Below, piece after piece: positions 37,743 to 46,308 of a stretch of 64,000 nt of DNA (its first letter is position 1; each line of letters begins with the position of its first letter). Below the pieces are notes generated by a model that was not told the DNA's origin, did no database searches, and saw nothing but the letters and a program-made list of their open reading frames with translations. The DNA comes from Thiobacillus sp. (lineage in GTDB: Bacteria; Pseudomonadota; Gammaproteobacteria; Burkholderiales; Thiobacillaceae), in assembly GCA_016124745.1 (NCBI GenBank), contig WGNC01000004.1:93659-157658 (forward strand), written 5' to 3'. The position numbers and the translations under genes were made by a program.

Positions 37743-38510
37743 TCATCCCAAAACGATCACCTGCCCTTGCTGCAGCGCCGTCAGCGTCCAGTCAGGGGCG
37801 ACGACACGCAGTTCGTCCATGATCACATGCTCGTTGCCGGGCTTGAGGTGGGTGATCCAGACCTTCGGGCGCACCTTCAGCATCTGCAATTCCGCCGCCA
37901 GCGAATCCGGCCAATGGTGCTTGGATGCCTGTGCGATCGCGACCAGCGCGTTCTCGAACGAGGTTTCGATGATGAGGTGACGCAGGTCGGGGATGGCGTT
38001 GAGTGCCGCGATGAAGGCGTCGCTGCGGGTCGTGTCGCCACTGAATACCAGACTGCTGCCGGCAACGCTCACCTGCAGGGCGCAGGCCGGCACCGCATGC
38101 TTCACCGGCAGCGGCTTGAAGGTCCGTCCGCCCAAGGTCAGGCCATTTTCCATCGGCAGGGGCTCGAACCGCACCCAGGGGCTGTCGGCACTCGGAATCT
38201 CTCGAAAATCCGGCCACAGGTGCCAGTTGAACAGATGCGCCGACAGAATATCCAGCACCTCGGGGAGCGCATGCACGACCAGCGGCGCGCTGCGTTTGTC
38301 TCCCACGGCATCGAGCAGCAAGGGCAGGCCCAGCACATGGTCGAGGTGGGCGTGGGTGACGAACACATGGTCGATCGCCTGCAACGCATCCAGGCTCAGG
38401 GTCGTGATGCCGGTACCGGCGTCGATGAGGATGTCGTCATCGACCTTGAAACAGGTGGTGTGACGTCCGCTGCCGATACCGCCACTGCAACCGAGGATCG
38501 TGAAATTCAT
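37743..38510 (-). CDS. Class II 3',5'-cyclic nucleotide phosphodiesterase (metallo-beta-lactamase fold)
   Basis: A 255-residue soluble hydrolase. The metal-binding motif is THAHLDHVLG with His53, His55, Asp57 and His58, and further ligands lie in FSGDTTRS and the late THLKPGNEH. Such sequences belong to the class II cAMP phosphodiesterases (PDE1/CpdA2-like). Its start ATG overlaps the stop of the adenylate cyclase by four bases, so synthesis of the cyclase and of the likely cAMP-degrading enzyme is coupled. Substrate specificity is inferred from family and context. Confidence 0.83.
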   Translation of the reverse strand: MNFTILGCSGGIGSGRHTTCFKVDDDILIDAGTGITTLSLDALQAIDHVFVTHAHLDHVLGLPLLLDAVGDKRSAPLVVHALPEVLDILSAHLFNWHLWPDFREIPSADSPWVRFEPLPMENGLTLGGRTFKPLPVKHAVPACALQVSVAGSSLVFSGDTTRSDAFIAALNAIPDLRHLIIETSFENALVAIAQASKHHWPDSLAAELQMLKVRPKVWITHLKPGNEHVIMDELRVVAPDWTLTALQQGQVIVLG

Positions 38511-40723
38511 TTGCTGGTGTAGACGTACACGCCGTCCCAATCATGTGGAGGGGGGGCTTCGCGGAAATGCGCGATGCGTTCAAGGTAGACATCGTACAGC
38601 GGTCGTGGCGCGCGCGTGTTGAGGTCGCGCAAGGCGGATTCGGCAGCGGCCCAGTCCTGCGTCTGATAGCGGGCAAACGCGGCCTCGAAATCGGCTGCTT
38701 TCTTCTTCGCATCCTCGCTGAGTTCAGCCTTCGGCCCCACCGGCTCGTAGATCGCGACGGGTGTTTCCTTGCCTTTGACGCGCACCTCGTCGATCTTCAT
38801 GAAGGCATGCACTGGGTCGGCCTCTACGGTGGGCCGGGTAACCAGGATGCCGACGCCATATTGTTTCGTGACGCCTTCGAGACGCGACCCCAGATTCACC
38901 GCGTCGCCCATCACCGTGTACGACATGCGGAATGCCGACCCCATGTCGCCGACGCTCATGCGGCCCGTGTTGACGCCGATGCCGATCTTCACCTCGGGCC
39001 AGCCGCGCGCGGAAAATTCCTTGTTGAGCTGCGGCAGCGCAGCCTGCATGTCGAGTGCAGTCTGCACGGCGCGAGTGGCATGGTCGGCCAGATCCATCGG
39101 CGCATTCCAGAACGCCATGATGGCGTCGCCGATGTACTTGTCGATGGTGCCACGCTGCTGCTGCACGATGCGCGTCATGGTCGACAGATAGGCATTCAGC
39201 ACTTCGGCAAGTTCGGCCGGTGGCAGTTTCTCGGAAAAATCGGTGAAGCCGCGGATATCGGAAAACAGCACGGTCATGTCGCGCGACTGGCCATCCATCG
39301 TGTAGTGCGCTGGGTCCTGGCTCATTTCGGCAGCCAGCTCGGGAGGCACATACTGGCCGAACAGCTTGGTCATCTGGCGTTTGTTGCGCGTCTCGGAAAA
39401 AAAGCCGTAGGCCGTATTGAACGCATACAAACCCAGCACCGTGACCATGGGTGCGGCCATCGGCACCACCCAGAAATGCGACCAAGCGACCGCATAGGCC
39501 GCAAGCAGCAACACGAGCAGGCCCATGCTCGCGACCAGTCCGATGATGGGGCCGAAACGCAGCAGCACCAGCGTCAGCAGCACACCCACCAACAGGACAG
39601 CGATCAGCATCGCGTCGGCAGCCCACGGCGGCGTAATGCGCGTAGTGCCGTCGAGCATGCCGGCGATCAGATGGGCGTGGATCTCGACACCCGGAAAGGC
39701 ATTGGAGAACGGCGTGACGCGCAAGTCAGCCAGCCCCGGCGCGGTCGACCCCAGCAGCACGATGCGATTCTCGAGTTGCTCCAGCGGCACCGTGCCTGCA
39801 AGGATCTGGGCGGCGGAAATATAGGGAAACGGCGAGCCGGCGCGGTACGGAACATGCACGCTGCCATCCACGCTCAACGGCACCCGGATGCCGCCCACTT
39901 CAATCCATGGTGCAGCGTAGCGGCGTTCGAACAGGCTCGATTGCCCGACCCCTGCGACCAGCGGCTCGCCGCCAAACGCGACGCCCAGCGTCGAGGCCGA
40001 CAAGGCCGGGTAATAGCCTTCGCCAAACGGGGCGATAATATGCATCTGCCGCGCGGTACCGTCTGCATCGGCGCGCATGTTGAAGAAGCCGCCGCCCAGG
40101 GCCGCGTTCTGGAATGCGGCCAGATTCGCGCCAAATCCGGTCGCTGGCGGCAAGCCTGGATGCAAGGGGTCGAATGCCGTTGCAGGCAGCGATGCCGCGG
40201 GAAGCACGCCGGATCTGGCATCTCCGAAACCGGCCGGAATGAAATAGAAGCCCAGCGAAACCGGGCGCTCAGCAAGCGCCCGCGCAAAGCGCCCGTCGAA
40301 ATCCAGATCCGGCGCAATCTGTCGGAACGCTGCCTGAAACGCACGGTTCCCGGACAGGTCGCGTTGCGCCAGTTGCTTCAGGGCATCGAGACCCGAACTC
40401 GTATCCGGTTCGGCAAACACCACGTCAAAGCCGACCGCAGCCACCGAATACCGGTCGAACAGTTTGTCGACCAGTTCGGCCAGGGTGTCACGGCTCCACG
40501 GCCAGCGACCGACGCTTTTCAGGCTGGCCTCGTCGATGTCGAGGATGGCCACGCGGTCATCCGCGCCGGCCACTGCAGTGTGCTTCAGCCAGTCGTCATA
40601 CAGCCAGGACTCGGCCCGCTGCATGGGCGCGATTGTGATGAGACCGCCGACATGCACTGCGATCAGCAGGATAAATACTGCAGAGAATCCTGCCTGAATC
40701 CATTTGGACGAAATGCGATTCAC
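38507..40723 (-). CDS. CHASE2-domain class III adenylate cyclase
   Basis: A 738-residue membrane enzyme. TM1 at about residues 13-33 is followed by a large extracytoplasmic CHASE2 domain (about 35-365, with the typical GVEIHAHLIAGMLDGT), then three closely spaced helices (about 370-445) and a cytoplasmic cyclase domain. Metal-binding aspartates are in LFSDIRGFTDF and YIGDAIMAFW, and the transition-state Asn/Arg pair is in GDAVNLGSRLEG. The purine-selecting Lys (DKYIGD) and Thr (YTVMGD) indicate an ATP-using class IIIb cyclase. It overlaps its neighbours on both sides by four bases. Confidence 0.9.
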   Translation of the reverse strand: MNRISSKWIQAGFSAVFILLIAVHVGGLITIAPMQRAESWLYDDWLKHTAVAGADDRVAILDIDEASLKSVGRWPWSRDTLAELVDKLFDRYSVAAVGFDVVFAEPDTSSGLDALKQLAQRDLSGNRAFQAAFRQIAPDLDFDGRFARALAERPVSLGFYFIPAGFGDARSGVLPAASLPATAFDPLHPGLPPATGFGANLAAFQNAALGGGFFNMRADADGTARQMHIIAPFGEGYYPALSASTLGVAFGGEPLVAGVGQSSLFERRYAAPWIEVGGIRVPLSVDGSVHVPYRAGSPFPYISAAQILAGTVPLEQLENRIVLLGSTAPGLADLRVTPFSNAFPGVEIHAHLIAGMLDGTTRITPPWAADAMLIAVLLVGVLLTLVLLRFGPIIGLVASMGLLVLLLAAYAVAWSHFWVVPMAAPMVTVLGLYAFNTAYGFFSETRNKRQMTKLFGQYVPPELAAEMSQDPAHYTMDGQSRDMTVLFSDIRGFTDFSEKLPPAELAEVLNAYLSTMTRIVQQQRGTIDKYIGDAIMAFWNAPMDLADHATRAVQTALDMQAALPQLNKEFSARGWPEVKIGIGVNTGRMSVGDMGSAFRMSYTVMGDAVNLGSRLEGVTKQYGVGILVTRPTVEADPVHAFMKIDEVRVKGKETPVAIYEPVGPKAELSEDAKKKAADFEAAFARYQTQDWAAAESALRDLNTRAPRPLYDVYLERIAHFREAPPPHDWDGVYVYTSK

Positions 40724-41643
40724 TGAATTCGGTAAAAACGACTGGCCAGGTCTTTGCCGTGCACGGCATCAAGACGCCCGTCCACAGACTTGCCCAGTTC
40801 CGAAATGCGATCGGCCGGGTGCGGATGAGTTTTATAGAGCAGGCTGGTACGCTCGTCCTTGGCCGGTAGCGCAGCCATGTCCTGCAAGACCTCTGGCAGC
40901 CCCCAGGGTTCGTAGCCCGCGCGCGCAGCGAACACCATACCGTAGCGATCCGCCTCGTACTCGGCATTCTTGTCGAGACCGCGCGCCATGATTTCGGCCC
41001 CATTGCCGATCAGGTTCTGAACCAGTTGGTCGCTGTTTTGGGCCTTGCTGCCGGCCACCTGCCCCAGCGCGCTGATCAGGCTGGACTGCTTGAGCACCTT
41101 GAGGTGATGCTTCCTGGCGACATGGGCAATTTCATGTCCCAGCACCCCCGCCAGCTCGGCCTCGTTGTCGAGAAGGCGGTACAGGCCCCTGGTCACGAAA
41201 ATGTAGCCCCCGGGCGCCGCGAAGGCATTGATGTCATCGGTGTCGAGCACGCCAAATCGCCAGGTGATATCCGCGCGCCCGCTCTGCAGGGCGACCCAGT
41301 TGCCAACCAGGTTGACATAGCGTTGCAGCGCATCGTCGCGCACCAGCGGCACGGCGCCGAGGAGATTGCCTGAAATCTGCCGGCCGATGCGGTTTTCCTC
41401 TTCCAGGCTGTAGTCGCCGAACAGGGCAAATCCCAGTTGCTGGGCATCAATCTTCTGTTTGGCGGGTGGCGGCGTGGCAACCCCTTCCTGCGTCGTCGTT
41501 GTCGACGGAGCTTGGGCAGGGGCGGGTTGTGTGGTCTTTTCCTTGTCCTGCTTGCCTTGCAGAAACCTGTCCAGGTCGAAGCCACTCGCGACGCCGCTGA
41601 AAGACACGAGCGACAGGGCCAGAAACATCAATTTGAATTTCAT
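40720..41643 (-). CDS. Exported M48-family zinc metalloprotease
   Basis: A 307-residue protease with a signal peptide (LMFLALSLVSFSGVASG), a proline- and threonine-rich linker, and an M48 domain with the zinc motif His170-Glu171-Ile-Ala-His174 in GVLGHEIAHVARKHH. The DINAFAAPGGYIFVTRGL motif is family-typical. It resembles the periplasmic BepA/YfgC group but lacks the long TPR tail. The start at 41643 shares one base with the stop of the SH3 gene, and it overlaps the cyclase by four bases. Confidence 0.9.
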   Translation of the reverse strand: MKFKLMFLALSLVSFSGVASGFDLDRFLQGKQDKEKTTQPAPAQAPSTTTTQEGVATPPPAKQKIDAQQLGFALFGDYSLEEENRIGRQISGNLLGAVPLVRDDALQRYVNLVGNWVALQSGRADITWRFGVLDTDDINAFAAPGGYIFVTRGLYRLLDNEAELAGVLGHEIAHVARKHHLKVLKQSSLISALGQVAGSKAQNSDQLVQNLIGNGAEIMARGLDKNAEYEADRYGMVFAARAGYEPWGLPEVLQDMAALPAKDERTSLLYKTHPHPADRISELGKSVDGRLDAVHGKDLASRFYRIQ

Positions 41644-42173
41644 CAATTGCTCTCCCACGATGAACTGGCCTTCGCCGGCTTGGGCTCCGGCAAGGCCGGT
41701 ACCTTCACCGCGACCAGGCTGGCCTGGCCGGCAAAGGTTTTGGCCTGAGCAACCGTCACGACCCACATGTCCAGCTGCGCCAGTTCGGCCGCATTGAACT
41801 TGGCTCCCTTCAATTCCTCCTCGTTCAGACCGCGCAGGCCGGCCACGGCGACCACGCGGCTGGGGTCGGAACGGGTGGTCGCTGCGCCCACCACGTCGCC
41901 CACGCCTGCGCCGCCCAGGCCGCCCTCCCCTGCACGCACCGACAGCAGGCGCATCCAGCCGGTCGTTTTGCCTGCGGTCACACGCAGCCAGCCGCCCTGC
42001 TTGGACAGGATGTTGACGCTGGCACCCTTGGGCACGCTGCCCGCAACGGCAGAACTCGAACTGGGTTGACTATAGATCTTGTCGTTACGCAGAACCGTTC
42101 CGGGCGCCGCCAGTGCCGGGGCGGCGGCAACGCACAGCGACAGCGTGGCTGCAAAAATCAGGGTGTTTCTCAT
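41643..42173 (-). CDS. Exported bacterial SH3-domain protein
   Basis: A 176-residue protein with a signal peptide (LIFAATLSLCVAAAPALA) and one bacterial SH3 domain (about residues 25-80, SVPKGASVNILSKQGGWLRV and GKTTGWMRL). The rest is low-complexity and Ala-rich with no recognised domain. Such proteins often bind peptidoglycan or partner enzymes. It is the first gene of the SH3-M48-cyclase-phosphodiesterase run. The stop and the next start share one base (TGATG), implying coupling. Confidence 0.82.
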   Translation of the reverse strand: MRNTLIFAATLSLCVAAAPALAAPGTVLRNDKIYSQPSSSSAVAGSVPKGASVNILSKQGGWLRVTAGKTTGWMRLLSVRAGEGGLGGAGVGDVVGAATTRSDPSRVVAVAGLRGLNEEELKGAKFNAAELAQLDMWVVTVAQAKTFAGQASLVAVKVPALPEPKPAKASSSWESN

Positions 42174-42294
42174 CGATTGCTTTCTCCATCTGACCACAAG
42201 ACTTTAGGGGCTGCCACCCGATGGTGCAAGCGCCCGGTGTCGACAATTGCGCCCGCTATGGCACAAGCGCCATCGACAGCGTTAAGATGCCGCG

Positions 42295-43089
42295 ATGCAT
42301 TTTCTCGCGGCATCCATCGAATCACTCGGCGCCAAGCTCGCCGGCTGGTTCACCATCGGCTACGGCACCTTCGCCTTTCTGACAAAGGCTTCGCTGTTGT
42401 TGCTGGACCGCACGACCTGGAACCATGCCACCTTCGACGTGGTGATCAAGCAGGTCTACTTCACGGCAGTACAGATCCTGCATGTTTTTCTCGGTTATTC
42501 GCTGGTCATTGCCTGGCTCATCATTTCCATCATCCTGTCGACGGCACGCGATTTCGGGCTGACTGCCTTCGCCAGTGAAATGACCATCCGCGTGCTGGTG
42601 CTGGAGTTGTTGCCCTTTCTGACCGCATTGTTCATCGCCCTGCGTTCAGGCAGCGCCATCAATACCGAAGTCGCCCTGATGCAGGTCAACAACGAATTGG
42701 ATGCGCTGGCGCATTGCAAGGTTCCGCCCATGCAGTTCGAGTTCCTGCCGCGCCTGGTCGGCGGCGTGATTTCTGTCGTCCTGCTGGCCGGACTCGCCGG
42801 GCTGTCGGCACTGCTGCTGGCCTACCTTTCGATATATGGTGCCAGCATCGCAGGCTTCGAGCCGTTCACGCATACGATGGCAAAGATTTTCGATTTCAGG
42901 ATCGTCGCCGGCCTCCTCGTCAAATGCGCCCTGTTCGGTCTCGCCGTCACCCTGATCCCGCTTACCGCGGGACTCGAGACGCCGAAAAAGCACTTCATGG
43001 TTCCCGTCTCCGTGCTGCGCGGCATGATGCGGGTCTTCTTCGCCATTGTGGCCATCGAGGTGGTGTCATTAGCGCTCAAATACATCTGA
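42295..43089 (+). CDS. MlaE-family lipid ABC transporter permease
   Basis: A 264-residue inner-membrane permease of the MlaE family with about five or six helices and the conserved central region LRSGSAINTEVALMQVNNELDAL (near residue 120). It begins a plus-strand operon: permease, ATPase-like protein, MCE protein and lipoprotein. This is the standard composition of Mla/MCE lipid transporters, which move phospholipids across the periplasm. The ATG at 42295 starts the first sensible open frame. Confidence 0.87.
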   Translation: MHFLAASIESLGAKLAGWFTIGYGTFAFLTKASLLLLDRTTWNHATFDVVIKQVYFTAVQILHVFLGYSLVIAWLIISIILSTARDFGLTAFASEMTIRVLVLELLPFLTALFIALRSGSAINTEVALMQVNNELDALAHCKVPPMQFEFLPRLVGGVISVVLLAGLAGLSALLLAYLSIYGASIAGFEPFTHTMAKIFDFRIVAGLLVKCALFGLAVTLIPLTAGLETPKKHFMVPVSVLRGMMRVFFAIVAIEVVSLALKYI

Positions 43090-43115
43090 CCCCCTTTGCC
43101 GACCGCACCGCATTG

Positions 43116-43538
43116 ATGGCTGGGGTTGCCGCGCTGTCCGATGGCGTGGCGCGCGTCGCGCTCGAACTGCCGCTGCGCGCGAACCTGTCGGCGCTCGACA
43201 ACATCGCGCTGATTCCACTGTATCAGCGCCATTACGGCATATCCGAGTCGACCCGGCAGGCGCAGGCCATACTGGATCAACTGGGACATGCCGAGATCGC
43301 CCCATTGCGCGATCCCGACATGACGCCGGCACAGCGTTTCGTCGCCAAGCTGGCGCGTGCACTCATCCTGAAGCGCCCACGACTGGTCATCGACCGCCCA
43401 GGCGCCATGCTTTACGATGTGCCCTATCCGGAATTCATCCAGCAGCTTGCGGCGCAGGATGCCATGAGCGGCATCTGGGAAATTTTCGATTTCAGCTGGA
43501 ACCGGAATCTCTACAACCAGGCGCTTCTTTCAGAATGA
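43116..43538 (+). CDS. Degenerate ABC ATPase-like subunit lacking Walker A
   Basis: A protein of about 140 residues matching only the C-terminal part of an MlaF-type ATPase. The region ARVALELPLRANLSALDNIAL corresponds to the sequence after the Q-loop, MTPAQRFVAKLARALILKRP is a degraded signature, and LVIDRP replaces the Walker B LLDEP (Glu to Arg). The Walker A P-loop is absent. ATG at 43116 (or TTG at 43113) is the first usual start. An ATT at 43068, seven bases after GAGG, would add 16 plausible residues overlapping the permease gene. It overlaps the MCE gene by four bases and is under clear coding constraint, so it is probably a retained non-catalytic partner rather than a fresh pseudogene. 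Confidence 0.7.
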   Translation: MAGVAALSDGVARVALELPLRANLSALDNIALIPLYQRHYGISESTRQAQAILDQLGHAEIAPLRDPDMTPAQRFVAKLARALILKRPRLVIDRPGAMLYDVPYPEFIQQLAAQDAMSGIWEIFDFSWNRNLYNQALLSE

Positions 43539-44482
43539 ACAAACTGCATTTCAAGGTGGGCTTGTTTGCGGCGGCGTCGCTGCTGCTGGGCGCACTGTTC
43601 ATCGCGTATCTGCTCTATGCACGCGGTTTTTTCGAGAACACCTATCGCCTGCAGCTTGCCGCATCGAGTGCCGACGGCGTCGCGCCAGGTGTACCTCTGG
43701 TGTTCTCCGGCATCGAGATCGGCAGCGTCACGACACTCGGACTGAACGATTATGGCGGCATCGTCATTCAGGTCGAACTGCTGGAGCGCAATGCCAAATG
43801 GCTCAAGCAGGACAGCACGTTCACGCTGGACAAGCCGTTAGTCGGCGGCGCAAAAATTCGCATCGATTCGTTCAACCCGGACGCCCCTGCGCTGCCTGAC
43901 AATTCCACCATGCTGCTGCTCACGTCCGACATCAGCAAGGAGATCCCGGTGCTGGTCGAGCGGGTCAAGGCCATCCTGGCCAACGTTGAACACCTCACCC
44001 GCAAGGATGGCGAGATCAACACCACCTTGGCCAACGTGCAAACGGTGACCGGTCGCATGACCGGCGAATACGGCATGCTCGAAGGCGTACTGGGCAGCCC
44101 GGAAAAAGCGCGCGCGGTCACTGATTCGCTCGACAAGACGCGCGCACTCATTACCAGGCTCGACGGCCTGGCGTTGAAAATGGACGGCATGGCCGCCAAG
44201 ACCGATCAGTGGCTTTTTGCCAGGAACGGCATGGCCGACCTCTCACGCGAATCGCTGGCGCAGGTGAAATTGATGCTGGACGACGCGCAGTCCAGCCTGA
44301 AAAAGGCCGACGCATTGATGGCCAACGCGGTCGAGATCTCCGCCAACGTCAAGGAAGGGACGCAGGATATTGCGAAATTGCGCGCCGAGATCGACGACGC
44401 GGTGCGCCAGGCCAGCGCCCTGGTCAAGGAGATCAACAAGAAATGGCCGTTTGCGCGCAACCCCGAGGTGAAGCTGCCATGA
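43535..44482 (+). CDS. MCE/MlaD-family lipid-binding protein
   Basis: A 315-residue protein anchored by one N-terminal transmembrane helix (about residues 8-28), followed by an MCE domain (about 38-115, GVAPGVPLVFSGIEIGSV) and a long helical tail (about 140-300). It is expected to form a hexameric periplasmic channel with the MlaE-type permease. It overlaps the ATPase-like gene and the lipoprotein gene by four bases each. Confidence 0.87.
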   Translation: MNKLHFKVGLFAAASLLLGALFIAYLLYARGFFENTYRLQLAASSADGVAPGVPLVFSGIEIGSVTTLGLNDYGGIVIQVELLERNAKWLKQDSTFTLDKPLVGGAKIRIDSFNPDAPALPDNSTMLLLTSDISKEIPVLVERVKAILANVEHLTRKDGEINTTLANVQTVTGRMTGEYGMLEGVLGSPEKARAVTDSLDKTRALITRLDGLALKMDGMAAKTDQWLFARNGMADLSRESLAQVKLMLDDAQSSLKKADALMANAVEISANVKEGTQDIAKLRAEIDDAVRQASALVKEINKKWPFARNPEVKLP

Positions 44483-45153
44483 AAATCCTGCTCACATTTG
44501 CCGCCGTGATTCTGCTCGCCGCCTGCGGAAGCGGGGGCCCGCCGCCACCCGACTGGAAAACCGATTCGGCGGATCTCATCGAACGCTACAAGAAGTTTGC
44601 GCTGCTCGGCGACAACACGCTGGCCGAGCGCTATTTCCAGCAGGCAGTTGTCGCCACTGGCGGGGCAGGTCGCGTGGCCGATACCGCGCGCCTGTGGCTG
44701 GTGCGCTGCGCAACCCGCCGTGCCATGCTGATCGATGATACCTGTACCGAGTATGCCGATCTGGCAAGGATCGAGCCGGATGCTGCTGATCAGGCCTACT
44801 ATCAATTCATCACCCTGCAGTGGGACGTCGTCGATGTCGCCCGCTTGCCCACCCAGCACCGGGCCCTGGTGACCGCGCCCGCCGGCAAGCGAAACGAAGT
44901 GCTTGCCCAGATCAGCGACCCGCTGGCACGACTGCTCGATGCCAGCCTGCTGGTGATGCGCCAGGAGTCGGACGCCGCGACACTGACGCTCGCCACGGAA
45001 GCCGCCTCATCCCAAGGCTGGCGGCAGCCCTTGCTGACCTACCTGAAACTGCAGGAAAAACTGGCCGCCAACCAGGGCAATGCGTCTGAACTGGATCGGC
45101 TCGCGCAGCGTATTCAACTCGTGGAAGGGAGCCTCGAATCCAACCATAAATAA
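44479..45153 (+). CDS. Lipoprotein of the MCE operon
   Basis: A 224-residue lipoprotein with a signal peptide and lipobox (LLAAC, cysteine at about residue 16) and a helical body; it has the tone of TPR-like repeats (residues 30-140). Its ATG overlaps the MCE stop (ATGA). The place in the operon is that of the auxiliary lipoprotein of MCE transporters, but the sequence does not look like the common ABC-type auxiliary lipoprotein family, so the family is uncertain. Confidence 0.72.
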   Translation: MKILLTFAAVILLAACGSGGPPPPDWKTDSADLIERYKKFALLGDNTLAERYFQQAVVATGGAGRVADTARLWLVRCATRRAMLIDDTCTEYADLARIEPDAADQAYYQFITLQWDVVDVARLPTQHRALVTAPAGKRNEVLAQISDPLARLLDASLLVMRQESDAATLTLATEAASSQGWRQPLLTYLKLQEKLAANQGNASELDRLAQRIQLVEGSLESNHK

Positions 45154-45214
45154 ATACACAGCAATCCAGACACGTGGAATAATTCTACTAATCGGCAAGA
45201 ATCCAAGGAGACGT

Positions 45215-45787
45215 ATGAACACTGCACTCGCCTGGCTATACGCGCCGTGGCCCTGGTATGTGTCCGGGCCACTGATCGGCCTGATGGTGCCGCTCATGCT
45301 GTGGATCGGCAATCGCTCGTTCGGTATCTCGAACAACCTTCGCCACATGTGCGCCATGACACAGCCGAAGTCGGTCGGAGTTGATTTCTTCCAGTACAAC
45401 TGGCGCGAACAAAGCTGGAGCCTGGTGTTCGCAGGGGGTGCTGTGCTGGGTGGCTTCCTGGCCGGCGTCGTGTTCGCCAACCCGAATCCGGTTGACCTCT
45501 CGGTCGCCGCGCTCACCATGTTTTCCTACTGGAATGTCCCCATCGCCGGGGGATTCCTGCCACCTGTCCTGTTCGATCTGACCTGGATGGGCGTGATCGT
45601 GATGTTTCTTGGCGGCGTCCTGGTCGGCTTCGGCACCCGCTACGCCAGCGGCTGCACCTCAGGCCACGCCATCACGGGGCTGTCCACGCTGCAGTTGCAG
45701 TCGTTGCTCGCCGTTCTGGGCATTTTTTCCGGGGGCCTGTTCTCGGCACACTTCATCACGCCGCATCTCTTTTTACTGTTCGGGTAA
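45215..45787 (+). CDS. YeeE/YedE-family transporter, first half
   Basis: A 190-residue membrane protein with about five helices and the family signature GTRYASGCTSGHAITGLS (near residue 145), whose cysteine carries sulfur-compound transport in YeeE-type proteins. AAGGAG lies six bases before the ATG at 45215. The reading frame is open to 45080 but the upstream part overlaps the lipoprotein gene. Together with the next gene it matches a split YeeE/YedE pair. Thiosulfate or another sulfur substrate is likely from family and from the sulfur-oxidising context. Confidence 0.87.
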   Translation: MNTALAWLYAPWPWYVSGPLIGLMVPLMLWIGNRSFGISNNLRHMCAMTQPKSVGVDFFQYNWREQSWSLVFAGGAVLGGFLAGVVFANPNPVDLSVAALTMFSYWNVPIAGGFLPPVLFDLTWMGVIVMFLGGVLVGFGTRYASGCTSGHAITGLSTLQLQSLLAVLGIFSGGLFSAHFITPHLFLLFG

Positions 45788-45792
45788 ACCCC

Positions 45793-46209
45793 ATGCATCT
45801 ACTGCCTTATCTTCTGGCCGGGTTGGCGTTCGGATTCGTCATGATCAAATCCGAAGCAGCATCCTGGTACCGCATCATGGAAATGTTCCATTTCCAGTCT
45901 TTCCATATGTTCGGCATCATGGCGAGCGCAATCGCAACCGGCCTTGTCGGCGTACTGCTGCTGAAGCGCTTTGGCCGACTGCTCACCTTGGACGGCGAAC
46001 CCATCGTGGTGCCGGACAAGCCGCCAGGCCGCATCAACTATATCCTGGGGGGGCTGATCTTTGGCCTCGGATGGGGCGTCATCGGACTCTGCCCGGGACC
46101 GATCTTCTCTTTGGTCGGCATGGGATCGATCGGCGCGCTGGTTGCGCTCGCAGGTGCGCTACACGGCACCTGGCTGTATGGTCTGGTCAAGAGCCGGCTG
46201 CCCCATTGA
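45793..46209 (+). CDS. YeeE/YedE-family transporter, second half
   Basis: A 138-residue membrane protein with about four helices and the second family signature GWGVIGLCPGPIFSLVGMGS, again with a cysteine in the pore loop (near residue 98). It begins five bases after the first half. The two genes together equal one full-length YeeE/YedE transporter, so they probably form a heteromeric complex. Confidence 0.87.
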   Translation: MHLLPYLLAGLAFGFVMIKSEAASWYRIMEMFHFQSFHMFGIMASAIATGLVGVLLLKRFGRLLTLDGEPIVVPDKPPGRINYILGGLIFGLGWGVIGLCPGPIFSLVGMGSIGALVALAGALHGTWLYGLVKSRLPH

Positions 46210-46308
46210 TCGCTCCGTGCCGGATATCTTCGGGACGGCCATGAAGGGATTGTTCTTCGTATACAATCCCATGTTTACTTAAACCAAACCACAAAACTGG
46301 AGACGCCC

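Noticed and set aside
38543..40726. Plus-strand frame of 727 codons opposite the adenylate cyclase
   Set aside because: The minus strand encodes a clear CHASE2-cyclase; the plus-strand product is His/Arg-rich with no recognisable domain.
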